46,096 bases of DNA, from NCBI GenBank assembly GCA_026707325.1, contig JAPOXA010000036.1, positions 1-46,096 of the forward strand. The letters run 5' to 3'. A program made the translations under genes and the position numbers. Each line of letters opens with the position of its first letter. The stretch's first letter is position 1. The stretch is from Acidobacteriota bacterium (GTDB taxonomy: Bacteria; Acidobacteriota; Thermoanaerobaculia; Multivoradales; Multivoraceae). Under the pieces are notes generated by a model, which did no database searches, was not told the DNA's origin, and saw nothing but the letters and a program-made list of their open reading frames with translations. Shown in pieces: positions 32,804 through 40,654 of the stretch.

Positions 32804-34333
32804 GTGTCCAGCGTTCAGAACTTCACGCTCTACGACGTCCTCGTCCGCAACGCGACGGCGTTCGGTGATCGGCTCGCGCTCGTCACGGAGGAAGGCGAGG
32901 AACGGAGCTTCGCGGAGCTCCGTAAACGCGTCGACGCGCTGGCGGTGGGCCTGAACGGCCTCGGACTCGAGGCTTCCGACCGTCTCGCGGTACTGGCCCA
33001 GAACTCGGCCGCCTACGTGGAGCTCTACCTCGCCTGCGCCCGTCAGGGCATCATCGTCTACCCGATCAACTGGCGGCTGCAGCCCGGGGAGATCGAGATG
33101 CTCGTTCGCGAGCGGGCGAAGCCCCGGGCGTTTGTCGTTGGTGCGGACTTCCTCGACGCCGTACCGGGCGGCCCCGGCGACGACGCGATCCCCCACTGGT
33201 TCCAGTTCGGCGACGATCCGGCGGAAGGCTACGCCTCGCTGGATTCGCTCTACGCCGGTGGCGACGCAGCGAGCGACCTGCCGCGGCCCGACGTCTCCGC
33301 CGATGAACCGTTCGCGGTCATCGCGACCGCCGCCGTCGACGTGATCCCGCGCGGCGCCCTGCTCAGCCACTCGAACCTGGTCTGGGCCAACCTGCAGGAG
33401 ATCGCGTCGCTCGGTCTCGACGGCTCGGACCGCAACTTGGTCGCGCTGCCGCTCTTCCACATCGCGGCGCTCGGTCACCTGCTGAGCGTCTTCCACGCGG
33501 GCGGCGCCAACGTGGTCACGGCGAAGTACGACCCGGCCCAGGCCGTCGACCTGATCGACCGCTACGCGATCACGATGATCAGCGACTTCCCGCCGGTGCT
33601 CACCACGCTGCTGAACGCGGCTTCCGAGGCCGGCAGCCGCCTCACCAGCCTCCGCCACGTCACCGGCCTCGACTCGCCCGACACGATGCAACGGCTGCAC
33701 GACGAGACGAACGCCACCTTCTGGGCCGGCTTCGGGCAGTGCGAGACGAGCGGTTTCGTCACGATCCAGAACGCCCGGGAGCGGCTCGGCTGCGCCGGCA
33801 AGGCGGCCGAGCTCTGCAGCGTCCGCCTGGTCGACGAAGATGACCGCGAGGTGCCTGTCGGCGAGGACGGCGAGATCGTCGTCCGCGGACCACTGGTCTT
33901 TCTGGGCTACGACGGGCAGCCCGACGTCACGGCCCACACCTTCCGGGGCGGCTGGCACCACACCGGGGACATCGGCCGCTTCGACGAGGAAGGCAATCTG
34001 TTCTACGTCGCCCGCAAGCCGGAGAAGGAACTGATCAAGCCCGGCGGCGAGAACGTGTATCCCGCCGAGGTCGAGGCCGCGATTCTCGAACTCGACGCCG
34101 TGCGCGCGGCATGCGTCTTCGGGGTCAGCGACGATCGCTGGGGCGAGGCGATCCGCGCCGTCGTAGAGGCCGACGCCGACGCCGGTCTCGACCAGGAGTC
34201 GGTGCGCGAGCACGTCGGTTCCCGCATCGCCCGCTTCAAGCGTCCCCGCGACGTCATCTTCACCAGCGAGTTGCCGCGGAGCGGCGACCACGTCGACCGC
34301 GCCGCGGTCAAGGACCGCTGGGGAGACCAGTAG
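32804..34333 (+). CDS. AMP-dependent acyl-CoA synthetase/ligase-like protein with degenerate motifs
   Basis: A 509-residue protein from the GTG at 32804 (VSSVQNFTLYDVLVRNATAF). The fold is clear: RSFAELRKRVDALA, FWAGFGQCETSGFV (motif A5 with the adenine-binding G-Q-C-E), GWHHTGDIGRFDEEGNLFYV (A7 with the ribose-binding Asp) and KPEKELIKPGGENVYPAEVE (A8). The phosphate-binding loop A3, normally S-G-T-T-G-x-P-K-G, reads ATAAVDVIPRG (about residues 174-184). The A10 region reads LPRSGDHVDRAAVK where a catalytic Lys (TGKxxR) is expected. Adenylation may be impaired or altered. Divergent from brxA; followed after 6 bases by the kinase gene. Confidence 0.8.
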   Translation: MSSVQNFTLYDVLVRNATAFGDRLALVTEEGEERSFAELRKRVDALAVGLNGLGLEASDRLAVLAQNSAAYVELYLACARQGIIVYPINWRLQPGEIEMLVRERAKPRAFVVGADFLDAVPGGPGDDAIPHWFQFGDDPAEGYASLDSLYAGGDAASDLPRPDVSADEPFAVIATAAVDVIPRGALLSHSNLVWANLQEIASLGLDGSDRNLVALPLFHIAALGHLLSVFHAGGANVVTAKYDPAQAVDLIDRYAITMISDFPPVLTTLLNAASEAGSRLTSLRHVTGLDSPDTMQRLHDETNATFWAGFGQCETSGFVTIQNARERLGCAGKAAELCSVRLVDEDDREVPVGEDGEIVVRGPLVFLGYDGQPDVTAHTFRGGWHHTGDIGRFDEEGNLFYVARKPEKELIKPGGENVYPAEVEAAILELDAVRAACVFGVSDDRWGEAIRAVVEADADAGLDQESVREHVGSRIARFKRPRDVIFTSELPRSGDHVDRAAVKDRWGDQ

Positions 34334-34339
34334 CCCGCC

Positions 34340-35374
34340 GTGGCGGAGCCGCCGCGGGCAGCCGATCCGGAACTGGTCGGGATCGAAAACGCGATCCTGG
34401 ACCTGCTGGTTCGGGTAGAGGACCGGCACCTCGACGAGATGGGCCTCGACAAGGGGATCATGAAGCTCGTCACGGCCGAAGAGCAGGAAGGGATCCTCGA
34501 TCACGTCCTGAACCGCGACGGCGAAGTCCTGCAGCCGGAGATCGAGGCCGGCGGCTCCTGCGCCAACGTACTGCGCGCCGCGTCCCTGCTCGGCGTGGCC
34601 ACGAGCTACAGCTCGGCGGTCGCGGGCGACGACACCGGCCGCCTGTTCGAGCGCGGCCTGAACGCGAGCCGGGTCCGGAACCGGCTGGCCCACATCGACG
34701 GAGTCACCGGCACCTCGGTCGTTCTGGTGACTCCCGACGGCGAAAGGACGATGAACACGCACCTGGGCGTCTGCCGGCAGTACCGCCCGGAACACGTGCC
34801 CGAGGACGACATCCGGCGGTCGAGGATCTTCTTCACGACCGGCTACATCTGGGACACGCCGAACCAGATCGACGCGATCGAACACGCGATCGCGGTCGCC
34901 CGCCGCGCCGGCGCCAGGCTGGCCATCGATCTCGCCGATCCGTTCGCGGTCGGCCGCTCACGCGACCACCTCATGCGGCACAAGGAGCACGGCTTCGACA
35001 TCCTGTTCGCCAACGCGGAGGAGGCGCGGATGATGACCGGCCTCGGGCCGGAGGCCGCGGCCCGCGAACTGGCCAGGACGATCGAAGTGGTCGCTGTGAA
35101 GGACGGGGTACGCGGCGCCTGGGTGCGACGGGGTGACGAAGTCCACCGTGTTCCCGCTCACCGGGTCGATGTCGTCGACACGACCGGCGCCGGCGACTGC
35201 TTCGCCGCCGGTTTCCTCTACGGCCTGCTGCGGGACCTGCCGATCCGCACCTGCTGCGAGGTCGGCATCGCCATGGCGGCGGATACGATCACGCACCTGG
35301 GCGTCAAGCTGTCGCCCGACATCCGGGAACGGCTGGTAGCGCTCGAACGGCGGCAGGCCGCGGCGATCCAATGA
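34340..35374 (+). CDS. PfkB-family sugar/nucleoside kinase (adenosine-kinase-like)
   Basis: A 344-residue protein from GTG 34340. Signature 1 is EAGGSCANVLRAASLLG (about residues 72-88) and signature 2 is VDTTGAGDCFAAGFLYGL with the catalytic base Asp286. ATP-site features follow the family. NxxE-type region: FANAEEARMMTG. The N-terminal segment (VGIENAILDLLVRVEDRHLD) resembles the adenosine-kinase branch more than fructokinases; the substrate is inferred only to class. Six bases after the ligase gene, thirteen before the peptidase gene, so likely one transcript. Confidence 0.85.
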   Translation: MAEPPRAADPELVGIENAILDLLVRVEDRHLDEMGLDKGIMKLVTAEEQEGILDHVLNRDGEVLQPEIEAGGSCANVLRAASLLGVATSYSSAVAGDDTGRLFERGLNASRVRNRLAHIDGVTGTSVVLVTPDGERTMNTHLGVCRQYRPEHVPEDDIRRSRIFFTTGYIWDTPNQIDAIEHAIAVARRAGARLAIDLADPFAVGRSRDHLMRHKEHGFDILFANAEEARMMTGLGPEAAARELARTIEVVAVKDGVRGAWVRRGDEVHRVPAHRVDVVDTTGAGDCFAAGFLYGLLRDLPIRTCCEVGIAMAADTITHLGVKLSPDIRERLVALERRQAAAIQ

Positions 35375-35387
35375 CGGGAGGGAGACC

Positions 35388-37622
35388 ATGAACCGGAACA
35401 TCGTCCACATGGAGCCGGCCTCCGGCCGGCGCGTTTCCCAGCCGCCTTCGGCGGTAGCGGGTCAGATGACCCGCGCACCCAGCGCCCTCGGACGGGCCGC
35501 CGCCGTCGTCGTCGCGCTGGCGGCGCCGGCCGCCGTGGCCGGTCAGGAGACGAACCCCATCGAGCCGCATCACATCGCCACGCTGCGCAGCGTCGGCACG
35601 GTCGCGGTGTCGCCCGACGGCAGTCTCGCGGCCTACGTGCTGAGCGTTCCGCGGCGGCCGCTGGACGAGGACAGCGGCGGCTCGTGGACCGAGCTGCACG
35701 TGTTGGACATGGCCGAACCCGGGTCTTCCCGGCCCTTCATCGCCGGCTCGGTGAACGTCGGTCGGCCCAGCTTCCGCGGCAACGACGAAATCCTGTTCAC
35801 CTCGCGCCGCGGCGAGGATTTGGCCTCCGCCCTCTACGGCATCCCGGTCGGGGGCGGCGAAGGCCGCAAGCTGGTCGAGCACTCGAACGGCGTCGGCTCC
35901 TACGTCCTGTCGCCGGACGGCAGCCAGGTCGCCTTCCTGGCCCGCGAGGAGACGAACAAGGAGCTGAGGACGCTCCGCGACAAGGGGTTCAACCAGGAGA
36001 TCTACGAGGAGGACCGGCCTCTTGTGCGGCTCTGGCTCGCTGACGTTCCCGCGCTCGACGCGGACCGTAGCGGTGACGATTCGAAGCCCGTCCTGGTCGA
36101 GTCGGTCGACGGGCACGTCATCTCCGCCGTCTGGAGCCCCACCGGCGAACGCCTCGCCGCGATCACCACGCCGACCGCCCTGATCGACGACTCCTACACG
36201 AGCAAGTCAGTCGTGGTCGTGGAAGCGTCGGCAGACGGCTTCCCCGTCGTCTCGAAGGTCGACGCGATCGGCAAGCTCGGCCAGGTCGGGTTCAGCCCGA
36301 ACGGCGAGCAGGTCGCCGCCGTATCGGCCGCCGATCAGCACGACCCGGCGGCCGGCAGGCTGATGCTCGTGAGCAGCGAAGGCGGCTACAGCGACCTGCT
36401 GCCGGAGCTCGAGGGTCACGTCGCCTCGTTCGCCTGGGAGGACGACGAGCACCTCCTGTACGCGGCCTCGGTCGGCGTCTGGAGCACCCTGGGCAGGGTG
36501 TCGACCTCGGGGGAAACCGAGACGCTGGTCGAACCCGGAGGCCCGATCAGCCTCGGCTTCAGCCTGCCGCGCGATGGCGGCGCCGCGGCGTTGGTCGCGG
36601 ACAGCCCCGACCACCCGCGGGAGATCTACCGCTACGACCCGGCCGAGCCCCGGGCGCCCCCGGTGCGGATGACGAACTCGAACCCCTGGCTCGACAAGAT
36701 CGACTTGGCCCGCCAGGAGGTCGTCCGGCACGAGGCGCCGGACGGGCTGGCGCTCGAGGGGCTGCTGATCTATCCGCTCGACTACGAGGAGGGCCGGCGC
36801 TATCCGCTGATCCTCTTCGTCCACGGCGGCCCGGAGAGCCACCACAGCAACGGCTGGCTGACCAGCTACTCCAACTTCGCGCAGGTCGCCGCGGCGCGAG
36901 GCTTCGCCTCCTTCTACCCGAACTACCGCGGCAGCACGGGACGCGGTGTCGAGTTCTCGAAGCTCGGCCAGCACGCCGCCGCCGGCCCGGAGTTCGACGA
37001 CCTGATCGTCGCGGTCGACCGCCTGATCGAGATCGGCCTCGTCGACCGGGACCGGGTCGGCATCACCGGCGGCTCCTACGGCGGCTACGCGTCGGCCTGG
37101 GGCGCGACCTACTACTCCGACCGCTTCGCCGCGGCGATCCCCTTCGTCGGCATCTCGAACAACATCTCCAAGCTGGGGACCACGGACATCCCGATGGAGA
37201 TGGAGCTGGTCCATCACCTCACGACGCTCTGGGACGACTGGGACTACTTCGAGAAGAGCAGCCCGATCTACTACGTCAAGCGCAACCGCACGCCGACGCT
37301 GATCCTGCATGGCAAGGAGGACCCCCGGGTCCATCCCAGCCAGTCGCTCGAGTTGCACCGGCACCTGAAGTCGCTCGGCCAGGCGCCGGTGCGGCTGGTC
37401 CTCTACCCCGGCGAGGGCCACGGCAACCGGCGCTCGGCGGCCCGTCTCGACTACATGCTCCGAACCCTGCGCTGGATGGAGCACTACCTCAAGGGCCCCG
37501 GCGGCGAGCCGCCGCCGCAGGAGATCGACTACGCCGCCTGGCTGCCCTGGGCTGAGGCCGATGATGACGCGGACGAGGGAGGCGAAGCACCGGAAACCGA
37601 GGCAACGGGCGGCGGGGAGTGA
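35388..37622 (+). CDS. Exported S9-family (prolyl-oligopeptidase-type) peptidase
   Basis: A 744-residue protein. ATG 35388 has GGGAGGGAG upstream. Residues about 60-450 form a WD40-like propeller (VAVSPDGSLAAYV, YVLSPDGSQVAFLA, WSPTGERLAAIT), and the rest is the alpha/beta hydrolase domain with Ser563 (GGSYGG), Asp645 (KEDPRVHPSQS) and His678 (GEGHGNRR). The signal peptide core is AAAVVVALAAPAAVAGQ (about 37-53). It is preceded by about 25 residues encoded by hairpin repeat copy D (PASGRRVSQPPSAVAGQ), so the repeat appears inserted between the original ribosome-binding site/start and the signal peptide. An ATG at 35466 is an alternative start without a clear ribosome-binding site. The family cleaves short peptides. 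Confidence 0.9.
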   Translation: MNRNIVHMEPASGRRVSQPPSAVAGQMTRAPSALGRAAAVVVALAAPAAVAGQETNPIEPHHIATLRSVGTVAVSPDGSLAAYVLSVPRRPLDEDSGGSWTELHVLDMAEPGSSRPFIAGSVNVGRPSFRGNDEILFTSRRGEDLASALYGIPVGGGEGRKLVEHSNGVGSYVLSPDGSQVAFLAREETNKELRTLRDKGFNQEIYEEDRPLVRLWLADVPALDADRSGDDSKPVLVESVDGHVISAVWSPTGERLAAITTPTALIDDSYTSKSVVVVEASADGFPVVSKVDAIGKLGQVGFSPNGEQVAAVSAADQHDPAAGRLMLVSSEGGYSDLLPELEGHVASFAWEDDEHLLYAASVGVWSTLGRVSTSGETETLVEPGGPISLGFSLPRDGGAAALVADSPDHPREIYRYDPAEPRAPPVRMTNSNPWLDKIDLARQEVVRHEAPDGLALEGLLIYPLDYEEGRRYPLILFVHGGPESHHSNGWLTSYSNFAQVAAARGFASFYPNYRGSTGRGVEFSKLGQHAAAGPEFDDLIVAVDRLIEIGLVDRDRVGITGGSYGGYASAWGATYYSDRFAAAIPFVGISNNISKLGTTDIPMEMELVHHLTTLWDDWDYFEKSSPIYYVKRNRTPTLILHGKEDPRVHPSQSLELHRHLKSLGQAPVRLVLYPGEGHGNRRSAARLDYMLRTLRWMEHYLKGPGGEPPPQEIDYAAWLPWAEADDDADEGGEAPETEATGGGE
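35414..35483 (-). repeat. Double-hairpin repeat family, divergent copy D, inside the peptidase 5' end
   Basis: Read on the minus strand it begins GCTGGGTGCGC and then shows three hairpins: GCGGGTCA/TGACCCGC (35457-35474), CCGCC/GGCGG with a 3-base loop (35442-35454) and GCCGGCC/GGCCGGC with a 3-base loop (35414-35430). Only the TGGGTGCGC end and the hairpin layout are shared with copies A-C; stem sequences differ but remain perfectly paired. It encodes part of the peptidase N-terminus on the plus strand. Confidence 0.65.
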
Positions 37623-38062
37623 AGCGACCGTTCCCTCTCGACGGGGCGAGCACCTGGATGCTCGCCGGATGCCTGACGCTCGGCCTCGCCGGATGCGCGG
37701 ACGGGAGCGCCGAGCCCGCCGCACAGGCCGCCGAACCGGCTGTTGAACGTCCGGCCTGGAAGCCGCCGGCGCCGGCGCCGCCGCCGAAACCCTGCGGCGT
37801 CGGCTGCATCGAGGGCGAGGGCAACGCCACGGTACGGTTCCAGATGGCCGGCGGCGACCACACCGCCACCGCCAGCGTCGAGGGCAACCGGGGCGTGTTC
37901 GCCGTGGGGCCGCCCGTCGACATCTCGCGGAACGCGGAGGAGTGGTCGGGGATCACGACCTTCTTCGTCCCTGAAGCGGGCGTCAAGACGCTGCGAATCC
38001 GGGCCACCGGCAAGTGGAGCCTGACCATCCTGAAAGGCAAGCAGTCCTATGCGGACGGCTAG
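37619..38062 (+). CDS. Small lipoprotein of unknown function
   Basis: A 147-residue protein; the GTG start overlaps the peptidase stop (GTGA). Signal with lipobox: WMLAGCLTLGLAGC, the likely lipidated Cys being about residue 26 (LAGC-ADGS). A Pro/Ala linker (AWKPPAPAPPPKPCGVGC) precedes a beta-rich domain of about 90 residues (NATVRFQMAGGDHTATASVE ... TLRIRATGKWSLTIL) with an Ig-like or jelly-roll appearance. No family recognised. Coupled to the peptidase gene, so a surface partner of it is possible. Confidence 0.7.
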   Translation: MKRPFPLDGASTWMLAGCLTLGLAGCADGSAEPAAQAAEPAVERPAWKPPAPAPPPKPCGVGCIEGEGNATVRFQMAGGDHTATASVEGNRGVFAVGPPVDISRNAEEWSGITTFFVPEAGVKTLRIRATGKWSLTILKGKQSYADG

Positions 38063-38076
38063 AGGCTGATGCCGCC

Positions 38077-38568
38077 GTGAGGCTGGGCGTTCTCCTGCTG
38101 CTGGCCGCCGTCTGGCTCGCCCTCTCCGGGCCGTACACGCTGGACGGGTGGCTGATCCCGGTCTTCGGCCTGGTTTCGGTCGCCTTCGTCTGGCGCCTCT
38201 ACCTGGCCCTCGAACGGGCCGCGGGAGGCGGTTTCGAGTTCTTCCGCGCCTCCGCCTGGCTGCGGCTGCCGCGATTCCTGGTCGCCTTCGCGGTCAAGGT
38301 CGCGGCGGCGAACCTCCACGTGACGAAGCTGATCCTGTCGCCGAAGATCGAACTCCACCCCCGTCTCCGGCGGGTGCCCGCGAGCCAGAAGATCTCGTTC
38401 GGCCAGGTTCTGTACGCGAACTTCATCACCCTCACGCCCGGCACGATCACCCTGGACCTCCGGGACGACGAACTCCTGGTCTACGCGCTCGACGCGGAGA
38501 GCGAAGCCGACGTGATGGACGGCTCGATGGACCGCGACGTCCTGCGGATCGAAGGAAGCGCCGACTGA
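38077..38568 (+). CDS. mrpE: Mrp-type cation/proton antiporter subunit E
   Basis: A 163-residue protein from GTG 38077 (VRLGVLLLLAAVWLALSG). Two to three N-terminal membrane segments are followed by the MrpE core: FLVAFAVKVAAANLHVTKLI, then LYANFITLTPGTITLDLRDD, the family's signature, and a C-terminal cytoplasmic part (LLVYALDAESEADV). Part of the multi-subunit membrane complex that exchanges Na+/K+ for H+. First gene of the operon; its TGA overlaps the next ATG by one base. Confidence 0.92.
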   Translation: MRLGVLLLLAAVWLALSGPYTLDGWLIPVFGLVSVAFVWRLYLALERAAGGGFEFFRASAWLRLPRFLVAFAVKVAAANLHVTKLILSPKIELHPRLRRVPASQKISFGQVLYANFITLTPGTITLDLRDDELLVYALDAESEADVMDGSMDRDVLRIEGSAD

Positions 38569-38846
38569 TGTACCTGGCGGGGATGGCGGCGATCGTCGTG
38601 ACGATGTTCCTGGCGCTCGCCCGCGCCGCGATCGGCCCCACGGTGTTCGACCGCATCCTGGCCGTCAACATGTTCGGAACGAAGACGGTGCTGCTGATCG
38701 CGGTCGCCGGCTTCCTGACCGGACGGCCCGAGTGGCTCGATCTCGCGATCGTCTACACCCTGGTCAACTTCACCGGCACCCTGGCCGTGCTGCGCTTCGC
38801 GCGCTTCGGCAACCTCGCACGCGACGACCGGAAGCCCGACCGTTGA
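38568..38846 (+). CDS. mrpF: Mrp-type antiporter subunit F
   Basis: A 92-residue protein with three membrane segments. Family signature: ALARAAIGPTVFDRILAVNM near the middle, then KTVLLIAVAGFLTGRPEWLD and LAIVYTLVNFTGTLAVLRF. MrpF/MbhB-type subunits lie next to MrpG in the complex. Start TGATG overlap with mrpE; its stop overlaps the TTG start of the next gene. Confidence 0.9.
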   Translation: MYLAGMAAIVVTMFLALARAAIGPTVFDRILAVNMFGTKTVLLIAVAGFLTGRPEWLDLAIVYTLVNFTGTLAVLRFARFGNLARDDRKPDR

Positions 38847-39178
38847 GCGGCGCGCTGGACATCGCGACCGCGGTCCTGCTGGTTGCCGGCGGCTTCTTCT
38901 GCATCGTCGGCGGCGTCGGTCTGCACCGCTTCTCCGAGTTCTACCAGCGCACCCACGCGGCGAGCGTCACGGACACCGCCGGCGCCGGGCTGATGCTCCT
39001 GGGCCTGATGCTCCAGGGCGGCCTGTCCATGGTGACCCTGAAGCTGCTCCTGGTGCTCGCCTTTCTCCTGTTCAGCAGCCCGGCGATCGCGCACGCACTG
39101 GTCAAGGCGGCTCACGGCCATGGGCTGGAGCTGGAGATTGAGGACGAGCCGGGGAGGGACGGCGATGCCGCCGGTTGA
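38843..39178 (+). CDS. mrpG: Mrp-type antiporter subunit G
   Basis: A 111-residue protein from TTG 38843 (TTGA overlap). Three membrane segments; signature GGFFCIVGGVGLHRFSEFYQ then RTHAASVTDTAGAGLMLLGL. The C-terminus (SSPAIAHALVKAAHGHGLEL) overlaps the next gene by 14 bases. Confidence 0.9.
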   Translation: MSGALDIATAVLLVAGGFFCIVGGVGLHRFSEFYQRTHAASVTDTAGAGLMLLGLMLQGGLSMVTLKLLLVLAFLLFSSPAIAHALVKAAHGHGLELEIEDEPGRDGDAAG

Positions 39179-39719
39179 ACTCCTCCTCATGCTGCTGCTG
39201 CTCGCCACCGTCGTCGTCGTGGCGAGACTCAAGGACCTGTTCGCCGCCGCCATGCTGACCGGGATCGCGAGCCTGCTCGCGGCCGGGCTGTTCGTCCTGA
39301 TGGACGCCGTGGACGTCGCCTTCACCGAGGCCGCGGTGGGCGCCGGCGTCAGCACCGTGCTCTTTCTCGGAGCGCTCAGCCTGACCTCGCGGCGCGAGAA
39401 GCAACAGGAAAGAACGCGAATCCTGCCGATCCTGATCGTCGTCGCTACCGGCGCGGCGCTGATCTACGGCACCTGGGACATGCCGGCCTACGGCGATCCG
39501 GACGCCGTCATCCACCACCACCTGGCGCCGGAGCTGATCGCCGAGACGGAAGAGAAGATCCACATCCCGAACATCGTCACCGCCATCCTGGCCAGCTTCC
39601 GCGGCTACGACACGTTCGGTGAAGTGGTCGTCATCTTCACGGCCGGCGTCGGGGTCGCGCTGCTGCTGGGCGGACTCGGCCTGCGACGCCGGGCTGGACA
39701 CGGCGAGGAGGAATCGTGA
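39165..39719 (+). CDS. MbhD/MbhE-type subunit (C-terminal part of MrpA as a separate protein)
   Basis: A 184-residue protein from ATG 39165, with GGGGAGGGAC just upstream. Residues 1-85 are the DUF4040/MbhD unit (VARLKDLFAAAMLTGIASLL, VDVAFTEAAVGAGVSTVLFL); residues about 85-184 have two more segments ending with SFRGYDTFGEVVVIFTAGVG, the MbhE/MrpB-N-terminal type. In classical Mrp operons these parts form the C-terminal end of the large MrpA. Here they are a free subunit between G and B, as in the modular parts of archaeal membrane-bound hydrogenases. Confidence 0.85.
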   Translation: MPPVELLLMLLLLATVVVVARLKDLFAAAMLTGIASLLAAGLFVLMDAVDVAFTEAAVGAGVSTVLFLGALSLTSRREKQQERTRILPILIVVATGAALIYGTWDMPAYGDPDAVIHHHLAPELIAETEEKIHIPNIVTAILASFRGYDTFGEVVVIFTAGVGVALLLGGLGLRRRAGHGEEES

Positions 39720-40216
39720 AGCCGCCGTCCCGCGTCCGCCAGATGCCGATCCTGCGGGTCATCGCCCGGGCTCTGGTGCCGGTCATCCTCCTGTTCGGCC
39801 TCTACGTGCAGTTCCACGGCGACTTCGGCCCCGGCGGCGGCTTCCAGGCCGGCGTCATCTTCGCCGCGGGGCTCATCATCTTCGCCCTGACCTTCGGCGC
39901 GGAGACGCTGCGGCAGGTCGTTCCCGTCGTGCTGACGGAGCGCCTGATGGCGGCGGGAGTGCTGCTCTACGGCGCGGTCGGCGTCGTGGCGATGTTCCTG
40001 GGCGGAGAGTTCCTGAACTACTCGGCGCTCGATCCGCTGACCACCGGCCACTACGGCCAGCACCTCGGCATCATCGTCATCGAACTGGGCGTCGGCATCG
40101 CCGTCGCGGCAACCATCATGCGCGTCTACTACGCGTTCGTGGGCCGCCGCACGGACGAGGACAGGACGGGCGCGGACCCGGCCCTGGACGCCGGCGCCGG
40201 CGGAGAGGCCTCGTGA
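39716..40216 (+). CDS. mrpB: Mrp-type antiporter subunit B
   Basis: A 166-residue protein from GTG 39716 (GTGA overlap). Four membrane segments; signature FHGDFGPGGGFQAGVIFAAG (about 33-52) and AMFLGGEFLNYSALDPLTTG, GIIVIELGVGIAVAATIMRV. The C-terminal 25 residues are a hydrophilic tail. Confidence 0.92.
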   Translation: MKPPSRVRQMPILRVIARALVPVILLFGLYVQFHGDFGPGGGFQAGVIFAAGLIIFALTFGAETLRQVVPVVLTERLMAAGVLLYGAVGVVAMFLGGEFLNYSALDPLTTGHYGQHLGIIVIELGVGIAVAATIMRVYYAFVGRRTDEDRTGADPALDAGAGGEAS

Positions 40217-40626
40217 ACCTGCCGGAAGCGCTCGTGTCTTCGGTTGGTTGGGGCCTCTGGGCCTACTGGCTGCTCATCGCCCTGATGATGGTCGGCCTCT
40301 ACATCGTCATCGCCCGCGACAACCTGATCAAGAAGGTGATGGGGCTCAACATTTTCCAGGCAGCAGCGATCCTCTTCTACGTGACGATGGCCAAGGTGGA
40401 GGGCGGCACGGCGCCGATCGTTCCCGCCGGAGCGGATCACGCCGGAGGTCACGGCGGCCACGAAATCGTCTACTCGAACCCGCTGCCGCACGTGCTGATG
40501 CTGACCGCGATCGTGGTCGGCGTCGCCACCACCGCGCTGGCGCTGGCGCTGGCCGTGCGCATCCACGGCGACTACGGCACGTCCGAGGAGGACGAGGCGG
40601 TGGTCTACGACATGGAGCACGGCTGA
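40213..40626 (+). CDS. mrpC: Mrp-type antiporter subunit C
   Basis: A 137-residue protein from GTG 40213 (GTGA overlap), homologous to NuoK. Three membrane segments: LWAYWLLIALMMVGLYIVIA, KKVMGLNIFQAAAILFYVTM, and VLMLTAIVVGVATTALALAL. Between the second and third is a His/Gly-rich loop (GADHAGGHGGHEIVYSNPLP), with PLPHVLMLTAIVVG typical of MrpC. Confidence 0.92.
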   Translation: MNLPEALVSSVGWGLWAYWLLIALMMVGLYIVIARDNLIKKVMGLNIFQAAAILFYVTMAKVEGGTAPIVPAGADHAGGHGGHEIVYSNPLPHVLMLTAIVVGVATTALALALAVRIHGDYGTSEEDEAVVYDMEHG

Positions 40627-40654
40627 GGCCCCCTCCGGAATCGGGAAGATCGTC

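Noticed and set aside
32522..34885. 787-codon minus-strand frame opposite the ligase and kinase genes
   Set aside because: Shadow frame; the plus-strand genes carry recognisable motifs over the whole length.
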